Shown: positions 8,828 through 17,612 of the stretch, piece by piece
How positions within the stretch are numbered: position 1 is the stretch's first letter
How the letters are laid out: the number at the start of each line of letters is the position of its first letter
Assembly (NCBI GenBank): GCA_020353055.1
Contig: CP070686.1
Span: 992,625-1,056,624, forward strand
Length of the DNA stretch: 64,000 nucleotides
Source of the DNA: Caldifarciminota bacterium
GTDB taxonomy: Bacteria > Hydrothermota > Tepidihabitantia > SM23-42
Direction of reading: 5' to 3'
The notes under the pieces: generated by a model
Told to the model about the DNA's origin: nothing
Database searches by the model: none
Seen by the model: the letters and a program-made list of their open reading frames with translations, nothing else
Translations under genes and position numbers: made by a program

Positions 8828-11278
8828 TCAAGAGGACCGGTCCACAAACAAATCCTGCTGCGAAAGCTTCGTCTTCTTCATCTTCCTCATACTGAAAACT
8901 TCACCCTCTTCAAAATCCCGCAGCACCTCTTTTGCGCGCTGGATAACTGAATCAGGTAACCCGGCAAGCCGAGCCACCTGTATTCCGTAAGATTGGTCAC
9001 TCGGGCCAGCACTTAATTTGCGCAAGAATATCACTTCATCGCCCCACTCTTTCACCAGGAAGTTATAGTTCTTCACACCCTTCAGAAAATCTTCAATCCG
9101 GGTCAGTTCATGAAAGTGGGTGGCGAAAAGCGTCCGCGGTTTCTTTTTGGTGTGCAGGTACTCGACCACCGACCACGCGAGCGCCAGGCCGTCATAAGTA
9201 GAAGTACCCCGACCAACTTCATCCAGAATAACCAGACTCTGATCCGATACGTTGTTCAATATGTTCGCCGTTTCCATCATTTCCGCAAGGAACGTACTGA
9301 CACCTCGCGATATATCGTCGCTTGCTCCGATACGAGTGAATATCTTGTCGACCAGGCCGATCGAGGCTTCCTTGGCCGGTACAAAACTACCCAACTGAGC
9401 CATGATCGTGATCAACGCCACCTGACGCAAATAGGTCGATTTCCCAGCCATGTTTGGACCAGTGATGATTATGATTTGATTACGTTCCCGATCAACATAT
9501 GTATCATTCGGTATGAATGAACCTCGTTCCAGAATTTTCTCCACAACAGGATGCCGCCCATCTTTGATTACGGTTCTGCGATCATCAGTGACAACCGGGC
9601 GAGAATAGTTATTGATTGCTGCGTTATGAGCAAAAGACTGCAGTACATCCAAAAACGCAATAGCCCTCGTTGTCTCAAGAATCGCATTACTCTGTTTTGC
9701 CACATGCTCACGGATTCCTGTATACAGATCATACTCAATGGCCCTGGTCTTCTCCTCCGCTCCCAGTATTTTCTCTTCAAATGATTTCAGCTCAACAGTG
9801 TAGTATCTCTCGACATTCGTCAACGTCTGCTTTCTGATGTATTCAGGAGGTACCAGGTGCAGATTCGGCTTTGTAACCTCCACAAAGTATCCGAAAACCG
9901 AATTGTATGATACCTTAAGAGAAGATATACCGGTTCGTTTACGCTCACTTTCTTCGAATTCAAGAAGCCATTTCTTGCCGCCTCGTGCGACCGCCCGCAA
10001 TTCGTCCAATTCCTCCGAGTAACCTTCTTTGATTATGCCACCTTCCTCAAGCGTCGCTGGAGGACTGGGCACCAGTGCTTCATCAACCGTTTTGACAATG
10101 TCACCGAAATCACCAATAGCATTGTAAATGCCTGCAATCTTTTCACTCTCACACCCTTCGATCAGTTCCTTCACATTAGGATATATAGAAAGTGACTCTT
10201 TCAATGCAACCAGTTCCCGCGGTAATATCCTCTGACACGCGAGCCGTGCAGTTATTCTTTCAACATCTTGAATGGTCTTAAGAACATTCCTCAATTCCTC
10301 GCGCAAATATTCTCTCGTCCTCATTTCCTCAACGCTATCGAGTCTCTGCTCGATCGATTCCCTGTCGACGAGTGGTTCATTCAGTTCTCGACGCAACCTT
10401 CTCTTGCCAAAGGACGTCATGCAATTATCGAGTATGCCCAACAAGGTCCTCGAGTGTTCTCCATGGATATTTTCCAGGATCTCAAGATTACGTCTCGTCG
10501 TCGAATCAAGGTAAAGCGACTCATGCGTCTGGAACAGCGAAATGCGGTCGATGTGAGTAAGTGGCACCTTCTGATTTTCTGAAACGTAATAAAGCAAAGC
10601 ACCGGCCGCGGCAATACCGAGTTTCTTCTCCTCAATCCCGAAACCGTCCAGAGCCACGACGTGGAAATGATCGAGCAACATCTTATGGGCTATTTCGTAG
10701 ACAAAATGAAATCCATCGAGCTCCGTAACGGTCTGTTCAATCCCTAATTCCACCCCTTCTGGGATGACAACTTCCTTCACCTCCCGCCTCAGCAATATTT
10801 CCGATAACTGATCAGACAATACTTCTCCACATGAAAATTCACCACTTGTTAGATCGCAAAATGCAATACCGGTGTGCTTGTCATCAGGCAGACATGCAGC
10901 CAGGAAGACTGTCTTCGTAGCGTCGAGAAGAGAAGGCCTCAGAATAGTACCGGGCGTAATCACTTCGATGACATCGCGGGCGACAAGTTTCTTTCCTTTC
11001 GTCGCGGGTTCCAACTGTTCGCATATTGCCACCTTGAGGCCGTGCTTAACTAATTTTGCGATGTAGCCGTCAGCCGCTTTGATCGGGACGCCTGCAAGTG
11101 GCACGCGAGTGCCCTTGCTGATGGTCTTCGAGGTCAGTGTAATGCCGAGATAAGAACTCGCCAATTTTGCGTCGTCGTAGTAGAATTCGTAGAAATCGCC
11201 GACGCGGAACAGCAGTAAAACACCCTTATATTTGTTCTTGATCTTCTGATATTGTTCAAGAAGTGGGGTAAGATGCAT
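8828..11278 (-). CDS. mutS: DNA mismatch repair protein MutS
   Basis: The 816-residue protein recognises mismatches and starts methyl-independent or MutL-dependent repair. The mismatch-reading F-Y-E motif is at 29-31 in GDFYE. The C-terminal ATPase has Walker A GPNMAGKS at 607-614, Walker B DEVGRG near 686, and the ATHFHEL segment near 715. The length is typical of MutS1. The start at 11278 (MHLTPLLEQY) matches the family's N-terminus; a more upstream in-frame ATG at 11329 would add 17 unrelated residues. No clear Shine-Dalgarno precedes either. It is the last gene of the lapA-lapB-SPOR-mutS operon and is followed by a terminator. No mutL is present in the window. Confidence 0.97.
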   Translation of the reverse strand: MHLTPLLEQYQKIKNKYKGVLLLFRVGDFYEFYYDDAKLASSYLGITLTSKTISKGTRVPLAGVPIKAADGYIAKLVKHGLKVAICEQLEPATKGKKLVARDVIEVITPGTILRPSLLDATKTVFLAACLPDDKHTGIAFCDLTSGEFSCGEVLSDQLSEILLRREVKEVVIPEGVELGIEQTVTELDGFHFVYEIAHKMLLDHFHVVALDGFGIEEKKLGIAAAGALLYYVSENQKVPLTHIDRISLFQTHESLYLDSTTRRNLEILENIHGEHSRTLLGILDNCMTSFGKRRLRRELNEPLVDRESIEQRLDSVEEMRTREYLREELRNVLKTIQDVERITARLACQRILPRELVALKESLSIYPNVKELIEGCESEKIAGIYNAIGDFGDIVKTVDEALVPSPPATLEEGGIIKEGYSEELDELRAVARGGKKWLLEFEESERKRTGISSLKVSYNSVFGYFVEVTKPNLHLVPPEYIRKQTLTNVERYYTVELKSFEEKILGAEEKTRAIEYDLYTGIREHVAKQSNAILETTRAIAFLDVLQSFAHNAAINNYSRPVVTDDRRTVIKDGRHPVVEKILERGSFIPNDTYVDRERNQIIIITGPNMAGKSTYLRQVALITIMAQLGSFVPAKEASIGLVDKIFTRIGASDDISRGVSTFLAEMMETANILNNVSDQSLVILDEVGRGTSTYDGLALAWSVVEYLHTKKKPRTLFATHFHELTRIEDFLKGVKNYNFLVKEWGDEVIFLRKLSAGPSDQSYGIQVARLAGLPDSVIQRAKEVLRDFEEGEVFSMRKMKKTKLSQQDLFVDRSS

Positions 11279-11351
11279 CAAGGCAAGATCGCTACAATAA
11301 TCCCCGGCTGTTTGCACGCGATGCCGCAACCCATAGCCGTATCATGGTGCG

Positions 11352-12107
11352 TCAGGGACCCCGTACTACATTACCCTTCAGTCCCATCGAATTCAGTTTC
11401 GAAACGTATTCCTTTGCCTTTTCCAGACTCGCAAACTCACCGGACCACACGCGATAGTAAGTCTGTCCTTTAACGAGCGCCTCGACTATCTTGATATCAA
11501 TGCCTTTCTCGCGTAATGATGCGGCGTAATTTTCAGCATTTTCCCGGTTGCGGTAAGAACCGAGTTGTACCGTGTAGTATTCTTTAGCTGATTCCTTTTT
11601 TTGCGTTATATTCGCCGCCCGCTCACTCCACACCGATTTGGGAAACCTGCTTTGCAGTGAGCCAAGTATCGACTCGCCCCGCCCAGTATTTCCGATGCTG
11701 ATATAGGAAACCCCCTGCCAGAACATGATCTCATCGTGGTATTCAGTATCGGGATAACGCTTCAAGAGTTCATCGAAATTCGCTATGGCAGTCGCGAAAT
11801 TCTTACGTGCGATATTTACCTTGGCGATCTCCAGATAGGCGATATCGGCGTAACGAGATTGGGGGTAATCATTGATTACACTGTAGTAGTACTGCGCTGC
11901 AGAATCAGGATTGACGGACAAACGGCCGAGATAGTAGTAGACTTCACCGATGCGGGGATGATCCACATCCTTCTTCAACTCATAAAATATCTCTTTGGCG
12001 CGGCTGAATTGAAAAGAGTTGAATAAACGAATTGCCTCATCTATGTCCTGTCCGAACAGTAGAAAAGGGATTACAATACAGGCGAGAATGATTCTATGGC
12101 GTGACAT
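11352..12107 (-). CDS. Exported TPR protein with C-terminal SPOR domain
   Basis: The 251-residue protein starts with a hydrophobic signal sequence (about residues 4-20). A TPR-like helical region spans about 25-165, with motifs such as EVYYYLGRLS and EIMFWQGVSYISIG. A SPOR domain runs from about 172 to 250 and begins YTVQLGSYRNRENA. SPOR domains bind septal peptidoglycan stripped of stem peptides, which points to the periplasm and the division site. The TPR part resembles the coordinators found beside BamD or CpoB-like proteins. It overlaps the end of lapB by 37 bp. The precise role is inferred, not shown. Confidence 0.82.
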   Translation of the reverse strand: MSRHRIILACIVIPFLLFGQDIDEAIRLFNSFQFSRAKEIFYELKKDVDHPRIGEVYYYLGRLSVNPDSAAQYYYSVINDYPQSRYADIAYLEIAKVNIARKNFATAIANFDELLKRYPDTEYHDEIMFWQGVSYISIGNTGRGESILGSLQSRFPKSVWSERAANITQKKESAKEYYTVQLGSYRNRENAENYAASLREKGIDIKIVEALVKGQTYYRVWSGEFASLEKAKEYVSKLNSMGLKGNVVRGP

Positions 12108-13201
12108 TTTTCACAGATGAAAGAAAAATCTGTCCTCGTGTTTCCACAATTATTGCACGCATACTCCCTCGCGTACAGAACCTCTTCCATTTCATCCAAT
12201 GCGGTTATCATTGATTCATCATCGGTCTTCAGTTTTAACAACCTTATCTTTGGCAAGACACTCTGCGGGAATTGCTCTGCCAGCTTCGTGTACAAACTCT
12301 GCGCAGCTTCGATGTCATTTTTCTTCTCGTAAAGATTCGCCAAAGCAAAAGCTACAGAGAAATTCCTCGGCAACTTCGCCACGATCTTTTCATATAGGGG
12401 AATTATATCATTAAACGAACCCAGCTCGAAACTGGTTCTCTCGAAATGCGGCATTACCAGAAATGCGTATTCGGGGTGATCATTGATTATCTTGAGATAA
12501 CTTTCGCGCGCCTTCCTGACATCACCCCTGCGTTCAAAGAGATTGCCCATGTAGAAGGTACCGGTTATCGAATCCGGTGCAATCCTTAACGCCTTTCGTA
12601 ACAAATTAGAAACTTCCTTTTCCTTCTCCTGATCGCCTTCATTCAATGTATCCATTTTCCCCCGTGCCACCATTGCATAGTAAAATGCCCGCCGGTAGTC
12701 ATTCTTTGGGGCAAATTTACCCTCCTCGTAGACAGCTATACAGTCGCCATAACTGCCCATATCTTCATATGTCCGAAGGATAAACCCGTAGGCATCATTA
12801 TCCTTGTTGTCGATCTTCAAGATTTCTTTCAAAAATGATATAGCACGGTTCGGCCGCTTCGCATCGAGCGCGTCCTGGGCAAGTGCATAATACAATTTTT
12901 TCTCTTCATGTTTCTTCAAAGTTGGTCTTGCGGTAAGCGATTGATGAATCTGCATTGCGCGTACGGGGTCCCCTCTCTTCCGGTGTAGATCTCCTAACCG
13001 AACATAAGCATCGAACAGGTCAGAATCAGCACTGACCGCTTCTTTAAGCCGTTTCATTGCCAGTTCCTCATTATTATCAAGCAATGCGATGAGGGCCTCC
13101 AGATAAGGATGGCGACCAGTCTTTTTTTCGCGTTGCCGATGAAAATAAAGATACAGCGTCATTGCCATCAAAGCCACCACGAGGATTATCAGCACGGTCA
13201 T
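12071..13201 (-). CDS. lapB: LapB (YciM)-like TPR protein with rubredoxin-type zinc knuckle
   Basis: The 376-residue protein has an N-terminal membrane anchor (about residues 2-19), a long TPR array (about 28-335) and a C-terminal metal-binding tail with CNNC and CEKC pairs near residues 352-370. This layout is that of LapB/YciM, the inner-membrane regulator that adjusts lipopolysaccharide synthesis by steering FtsH proteolysis of LpxC. The gene directly after lapA (4-bp overlap) repeats the lapA-lapB order known from Escherichia coli. Length matches E. coli LapB (389). The next gene overlaps its 3' end by 37 bp. Neither ftsH nor lpxC is in the window. Confidence 0.85.
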   Translation of the reverse strand: MTVLIILVVALMAMTLYLYFHRQREKKTGRHPYLEALIALLDNNEELAMKRLKEAVSADSDLFDAYVRLGDLHRKRGDPVRAMQIHQSLTARPTLKKHEEKKLYYALAQDALDAKRPNRAISFLKEILKIDNKDNDAYGFILRTYEDMGSYGDCIAVYEEGKFAPKNDYRRAFYYAMVARGKMDTLNEGDQEKEKEVSNLLRKALRIAPDSITGTFYMGNLFERRGDVRKARESYLKIINDHPEYAFLVMPHFERTSFELGSFNDIIPLYEKIVAKLPRNFSVAFALANLYEKKNDIEAAQSLYTKLAEQFPQSVLPKIRLLKLKTDDESMITALDEMEEVLYAREYACNNCGNTRTDFSFICEKCHAIESFSPVL

Positions 13202-13494
13202 TTTTCCTCCTCGAGAGGCAGATTGCGCAACGCATCAAGCTCTTTTTTCAAATTCTTGTTCTCCCGGTTCATCCGATAGAGACCGGTACGGAGCACGATC
13301 TCATCGGCCAGCGCGAACACGAGCACGAAGACCATGCCGGCGACGAATGCGTAAAAACACACCATGGCCAGAGAAATCTCAGAAATCCTCTGACCAAATA
13401 TGTCCAAATCAACTCTTGTTTGGGAATTTAGAACCATGAAGCCGATCATGAAACCAATTACGAGTATCACAAAGACTAGTCCCAAAAATCTCAT
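13198..13494 (-). CDS. lapA: LapA-domain membrane protein
   Basis: The 98-residue protein has two hydrophobic segments (about 2-24 and 40-64) and a charged, coiled-coil-like tail (about 75-98). This is the LapA (DUF1049) layout, an inner-membrane partner of LapB in lipopolysaccharide assembly. The ATG at 13494 has an AGGAGG site 4 nt upstream. An in-frame TTG directly before it would be the alternative. It is the first gene of the lapA-lapB-SPOR-mutS operon. Confidence 0.85.
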   Translation of the reverse strand: MRFLGLVFVILVIGFMIGFMVLNSQTRVDLDIFGQRISEISLAMVCFYAFVAGMVFVLVFALADEIVLRTGLYRMNRENKNLKKELDALRNLPLEEEK

Positions 13495-13509
13495 CAAACC
13501 TCCTGTTCA

Positions 13510-13537
13510 ATAATATTCATATATATATATTTGTCAA
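13510..13537 (-). promoter_or_regulatory. Promoter of the lapA operon
   Basis: Minus strand: TTGACA at 13537-13532, 16-bp spacer of mostly alternating A and T, TATTAT at 13515-13510. The expected transcription start falls at the beginning of the AGGAGG ribosome site, giving a leader of about 10 nt. Confidence 0.7.
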
Positions 13538-13556
13538 CACGGTTATGCCATGCAAA

Positions 13557-13574
13557 GCAGGGGCTTCACCCTGC
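13557..13574. repeat. Small palindrome in the intergenic gap
   Basis: Perfect 6-bp inverted repeat GCAGGG/CCCTGC around a 6-nt loop. No T-run follows, so it is not a typical terminator. The 13498-13827 gap holds this hairpin and two promoters. Its middle part (about 13580-13790) is not explained. Confidence 0.4.
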
Positions 13575-13794
13575 AAACTCGAGGCACGAATATCAAATTC
13601 CTAAACAGTATCAATGCCGTACAGACTTCTCCTGGATGGCTACCAGCCAGCCTATGCCATTCGTATGACCATTCGCAATCAACACAACCCCCGAAATTGC
13701 GGTAATTACGGAAACTGTGTTTATCCACGGGTTATTGTTCGAGTGAGCGTAGCGAAGCGATAACCATTCCGGGGGTGCCTACCGGACTCGGCGC

Positions 13795-13822
13795 TTGACC
13801 TTTAGACCATTGTGAGTATCAT
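13795..13822 (+). promoter_or_regulatory. Promoter of ddl
   Basis: TTGACC at 13795-13800, 16-bp spacer, TATCAT at 13817-13822, then 5 nt to the ATG at 13828. Predicts a leaderless transcript. Confidence 0.82.
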
Positions 13823-13827
13823 CTGGT

Positions 13828-14751
13828 ATGGATAAAGAACGCAGACTACTGCAGAAAAAGGTAATCGGCGTCTTGTACGGCGGATGGTCATCAGAGCGCG
13901 AAATATCGTTGGGTTCTGGCACCTGCGTAATCAAAGCCCTCAAGCGACAGGGCTTCAAGGTGAAGGCAATAGATGTGCAGCGGGATCTCACAAGAAAACT
14001 GAAAGGCATCGATATTGCCTTCAACGCATTACATGGACATCCTGGAGAGGACGGCACGATACAGGGTGTCCTCGATTTTCTAGGTATTCCCTATACTGGG
14101 TCAGGAGTGATCGGGTCGGCGATCGGCATGGATAAGATCATCTCGAAACGTCTCTTCGAGGCAGTCGATATACCAACACCTCCGTACTACTATGATGAAC
14201 AATTCAACATTGATGAAGCCATCGCCAAACTCGACTTTCCGGTCGTAGTCAAGCCCAGAGCCGAGGGTTCTAGTGTCGGTGTTACGATCGTAGATTCGAA
14301 GAAAGAATTGGAGCGCGCCGCCAGAAAAGCACGCCGGTACGGAACCTACTTTTTCGAGAAGTATATCCCCGGAATGATGGCGACGTGCGGGATACTCAGC
14401 GATGTGCCACTGCCGATTCTCGAGATCGCACCCCGGACGAGGAAATTCTACGACTACAAATCAAAGTATACCAAGGGCATGACCGAATATATTATCCCGG
14501 CGCGCATCCCGGAGAAAAATTACAAGGAAACTCAAAAATACGCACTCGCCGCACACCGCGCAATCGGCGCCCATGGCTTTTCTCGCGTGGATTTCGTCCT
14601 CGGCAAGAACCACCAACCATACGTTCTGGAGGTAAATACTATTCCCGGACTTCTATCCGAATCAAACTTACCGCTTGAGGCAAGGGCGATGGGACTCGGT
14701 TATGACGAATTGATATACGAAATCCTGAAGACATCTTTGAAAAGGCTCTGA
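13828..14751 (+). CDS. ddl: D-alanine--D-alanine ligase
   Basis: The 307-residue ATP-grasp enzyme joins two D-alanines for the peptidoglycan stem peptide. The N-terminal part shows GGWSSEREIS (about 13-22) and HGHPGEDG (about 70-77), both Ddl signatures. The central ATP-grasp region has VVKPRAEGSSVGV (about 150). The C-terminal part has FSRVDFV and EVNTIPGL (about 250-275), which carry the Mg-binding residues. Length is typical (300-310). Translation is predicted from a leaderless mRNA. The downstream nucleotidyltransferase gene begins 30 nt after the stop and is probably cotranscribed. Confidence 0.95.
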   Translation: MDKERRLLQKKVIGVLYGGWSSEREISLGSGTCVIKALKRQGFKVKAIDVQRDLTRKLKGIDIAFNALHGHPGEDGTIQGVLDFLGIPYTGSGVIGSAIGMDKIISKRLFEAVDIPTPPYYYDEQFNIDEAIAKLDFPVVVKPRAEGSSVGVTIVDSKKELERAARKARRYGTYFFEKYIPGMMATCGILSDVPLPILEIAPRTRKFYDYKSKYTKGMTEYIIPARIPEKNYKETQKYALAAHRAIGAHGFSRVDFVLGKNHQPYVLEVNTIPGLLSESNLPLEARAMGLGYDELIYEILKTSLKRL

Positions 14752-14781
14752 CCACATAGTTTCTATTACCGTATTCATCTA

Positions 14782-15606
14782 TTGAACAAATCAAAAAGCG
14801 GAAAAAATCGCCGAGAATTCGTCGGCTTGAAAAAACACACTCACGTCCAGCGCACGCATATATTAAAAGAATTCGTAATACCGACACTGCACCGAGAACT
14901 TGGTGATAATCTGGTTGCGGTAGCCGCAGACGGGTCGTATGCGCGGTGCGAGGATACCGACTATTCGGATCTCGAACTGATGATTTTCGTCAAGAGCAAA
15001 GGAAAGATGCCGAACGGATTTTCGAAAGTGTATGATGGCATGCTCATCGAAGGTCTGTTCGTCACCGAAGAGGATTACCACCGCATGATACACGAACCAA
15101 ATGAATGGTGGTATATTGCCGGATCTGACGAACTCATGCCAATAATGAATAAGGCATTCGTGCGGAAGGTGGAGCGCTACCGCTTGAAGAAAAAGGCACT
15201 GAAGTGCAACACCATAGCACGCGAATTAATCTACGAAGCACAGGAGGCCTTCGGAAAACTTTTCACCGCGATCGACTGCCGCAACCGTGAAAACCTGTTC
15301 GTGATATTGTCCGAAGTGGTCCTGACTACCCTGAAGCTCCTCGCGTATGTCAACCAGAAACCCTATACATCTTCCAAGAAATTCATCACCGAGGCCAGAA
15401 AATTCAGAAAAAAACCTGACGGGTTTGACGAATTTATTGGACTGGTGACCGAGGCCGGCTATCTCGATTGGCGGCTTCTGGAAAAATGTGCAGTAAAACT
15501 ATTTAAGGGCATTGAGAATTACTTCAAATTGAAGTATGATGATAAGATATATGATGATGATCTGTCATCCATATATCGTAAGGACAAAAGCAAAAAAAGG
15601 AGGTAA
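14782..15606 (+). CDS. ANT(4')-like (kanamycin nucleotidyltransferase family) protein
   Basis: The 274-residue protein resembles aminoglycoside 4'-nucleotidyltransferase along its length. The nucleotidyltransferase core has GSYAR at 51-55 and YSDLEL at 61-66, with acidic metal ligands D63 and E65. A Glu at 155 in the segment QEAFGK lines up with the proposed catalytic base of ANT(4'). The C-terminal half carries the family's helical KNTase-C region (TSSKKFITEA near 192 onward). It starts with TTG; no ATG precedes the conserved core, and only a weak -10-like TATTCA lies 4 nt before it. It follows ddl by 30 nt and precedes the stomatin gene by 2 nt, so it is part of a housekeeping operon. The substrate may not be an antibiotic. 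Confidence 0.75.
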   Translation: MNKSKSGKNRREFVGLKKHTHVQRTHILKEFVIPTLHRELGDNLVAVAADGSYARCEDTDYSDLELMIFVKSKGKMPNGFSKVYDGMLIEGLFVTEEDYHRMIHEPNEWWYIAGSDELMPIMNKAFVRKVERYRLKKKALKCNTIARELIYEAQEAFGKLFTAIDCRNRENLFVILSEVVLTTLKLLAYVNQKPYTSSKKFITEARKFRKKPDGFDEFIGLVTEAGYLDWRLLEKCAVKLFKGIENYFKLKYDDKIYDDDLSSIYRKDKSKKRR

Positions 15607-15608
15607 TC

Positions 15609-16550
15609 ATGTTTTTGTTAGGTATACTCATCATAATCGGTATGTTTGTCTTCAGGAATATGTACAAGGTAAGACCAGATGATCTGAAGATCCAGGATAA
15701 GCTCAAAACCAGAATGTACGTAACATTCGGTGCGTCGGCGCTTGCCGCTATCCTCATCATCGCATCAGTACTACGAATCGTGCCACCAGGATCAGTTGGG
15801 ATCCAGGTTCTGTTCGGACGGGTGTTGACCAAAGCTACCCTCTCGGAAGGATTGAACATCGTGAACCCATTTGTCGATCTTGAAATCATGACCGTCAGGA
15901 CACAGGCATATACCATGTCCATTGCTGCCGAGGAAGGACAGCGCTACGGAGATGACGCCATATCATCGTTGACAAAGGACGGACTCGAAGTACAGATGGA
16001 CCTGACCGTCTGGTACCATTTGCTCACATCCGAGGCGGCAAACGTGTTTCAGAAGATCGGCAGTGACTATGTCGATAAAATCGTCCGTCCTGCTGCACGG
16101 ACCGCGATAAGAAACACCGCAGTGAGGTACATGGCGGTCGAGATTTACTCTGACAAAAGAGAAGAAGTGCAGAATCAAATATCAATCACCCTGGAAAAGG
16201 ACTTCACTGAAAGGGGCATTGTCCTGGAAAAGGTTCTGCTCAGAAATATCAGTTTACCGCCGAAAGTGAAGAACGCCATCGAGGTCAAACTCGAGGCCGA
16301 ACAGGAAGCACAGAAAATGCAGTTCGTTCTTCAGAAGGAGCAGAAAGAAGCAGAACGTAAGAAAATCGAAGCAAGCGGTATCGCCGAGGCTCAAGATATT
16401 ATAGCGAAATCACTCGTCGGCGAGCGGGGGCGGGCATATCTTTCCTGGAAATATCTGGAGAACCTCAAGAATCTCTATGAATCGCCGAACAATACGATAT
16501 TGATCGCGCCGTACGACAAGAGTTTCGTACCGCTGCTGCAGGTTAAGTAA
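15609..16550 (+). CDS. Prohibitin/SPFH-domain membrane protein
   Basis: The 313-residue protein has two hydrophobic segments (about 1-17 and 35-55), then an SPFH (band 7) domain (about 58-235) starting PPGSVGIQVLFGRV. A long charged coiled coil rich in Glu, Gln and Lys (about 230-270) follows. This is the prohibitin type, which forms large membrane-associated ring assemblies that order lipids and proteases. GGAGG precedes the ATG. The next gene, a degenerate cyclase homologue, begins 4 nt after its stop, suggesting the two products work together. No NfeD or FtsH gene is adjacent. Confidence 0.88.
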   Translation: MFLLGILIIIGMFVFRNMYKVRPDDLKIQDKLKTRMYVTFGASALAAILIIASVLRIVPPGSVGIQVLFGRVLTKATLSEGLNIVNPFVDLEIMTVRTQAYTMSIAAEEGQRYGDDAISSLTKDGLEVQMDLTVWYHLLTSEAANVFQKIGSDYVDKIVRPAARTAIRNTAVRYMAVEIYSDKREEVQNQISITLEKDFTERGIVLEKVLLRNISLPPKVKNAIEVKLEAEQEAQKMQFVLQKEQKEAERKKIEASGIAEAQDIIAKSLVGERGRAYLSWKYLENLKNLYESPNNTILIAPYDKSFVPLLQVK

Positions 16551-16554
16551 TTGC

Positions 16555-17139
16555 GTGGATGCTCCAGGTAAACAGGTAAACGCGACTTTGCTGTTCGCGA
16601 GGATCCGCGACTTCGCACGCATCGTCAATATCCTTACGCTCAATGAAACGCACGAGTTCGTTACCGACTGCGCCGAAACCATAATGACTGCCGCAGTGAA
16701 ATATGGTGGTTCTCTTGCCAACGTAACGGGTGATGAAATACGCCTTGTGTTTGCCGATCCGAATGCCGAAGATGATAACCCCAAACACGCCGTGATCTGC
16801 GCCCTCAACATACAAAACAAAATTGATGATATCAGCGTGAAGTGGCGCCACGCTCTCGATTTCTTGATTGAAATAGACATTGGCATAAGCACGGGGACGA
16901 TTCTTGTCGGTAATGTCGCGCGTGCCGCAAGAAAAATGTACACGCTCATCGGTAAACACGTGACCCTCGCGACGCAATTAGCCGAACTCTGCCGGAGCTA
17001 CAACGTCAGCATATTGCTTGACGGCTCCACCTACGAAAAGGCAAAGGATTATTTCACGTTTCGTAAATCCGGCGACCGTCTGTTACTTGGTTTTACCGAA
17101 CGGATCGATGTGTACACGCCATTGGTGAGCGCAGAGTAA
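16555..17139 (+). CDS. Degenerate class III adenylate/guanylate cyclase domain
   Basis: The 194-residue protein is a single class III cyclase homology domain with no extra sensor region. Several catalytic positions are changed. The first metal-binding Asp of the FaDIrGF motif is Arg16 (FARIRDF); the second metal-binding Asp is kept (D60 in GDEI). In the IGDxVNxAaR segment the sequence reads IGKHVTLATQ, so the Asn and Arg that stabilise the transition state are Thr137 and Gln141. I infer a non-catalytic regulator or nucleotide sensor rather than a cAMP producer. It starts with GTG 4 nt after the prohibitin-family gene, in the same operon. Confidence 0.75.
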   Translation: MDAPGKQVNATLLFARIRDFARIVNILTLNETHEFVTDCAETIMTAAVKYGGSLANVTGDEIRLVFADPNAEDDNPKHAVICALNIQNKIDDISVKWRHALDFLIEIDIGISTGTILVGNVARAARKMYTLIGKHVTLATQLAELCRSYNVSILLDGSTYEKAKDYFTFRKSGDRLLLGFTERIDVYTPLVSAE

Positions 17140-17179
17140 CCACGATGGCGCCGCGGTCATGACGTCGAAACGACGCGCC

Positions 17180-17575
17180 TCATGAATCGGGTAATTCACC
17201 GGCGACGTCTCGGAAGAAGATGCGATCGGCGTCAAACATCTTGGGCAAATTCTGCATCTGGTCATAGGTCAACCAGCAGTACTCCTTGACCTCATCCGGA
17301 TTTACGGCGATGTCATCCCGAATGATTTTTGCGTGCCACCAGTGAAGGAGGTATTCTCTATCATTGGTTGGACATTCCCAAACCTTTCTCAAGGGTTCGA
17401 CAATAATGCCCATTTCCTCATTGGCTTCGCGTATGACGGCCTGGGCATGCGTCTCGCCATCCTCGACCGCGCCGGTTATCGGACACCAGAAATCCTCGGC
17501 CACGCCGTGTTTTGCCCGCTTGATAAGAAGATACTCATCACCCCTCTTTAGTACGACCGCCACCGCATCCTTCAT
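17180..17575 (-). CDS. Nudix hydrolase
   Basis: The 131-residue protein contains a complete Nudix box from G35 to I57 (G-x5-E-x7-REANEEMGI), which binds Mg and positions the attacked diphosphate. It consists of a Nudix domain only, so it should hydrolyse some nucleoside diphosphate derivative or similar compound. The sequence resembles the MutT/dATP-pyrophosphohydrolase-like group, but the substrate cannot be assigned. The gene converges on the cyclase homologue. Its ATG at 17575 is 5 nt from a -10 box, so it is predicted to be a leaderless single-gene unit. Confidence 0.88.
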   Translation of the reverse strand: MKDAVAVVLKRGDEYLLIKRAKHGVAEDFWCPITGAVEDGETHAQAVIREANEEMGIIVEPLRKVWECPTNDREYLLHWWHAKIIRDDIAVNPDEVKEYCWLTYDQMQNLPKMFDADRIFFRDVAGELPDS

Positions 17576-17580
17576 GAAGC

Positions 17581-17608
17581 ATTATAGATAATGCACGCCA
17601 ATCGTCAA
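17581..17608 (-). promoter_or_regulatory. Promoter of the Nudix gene
   Basis: Minus strand: TTGACG at 17608-17603, 16-bp spacer, TATAAT at 17586-17581, then 5 nt to the ATG. Confidence 0.85.
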
Positions 17609-17612
17609 CCAC

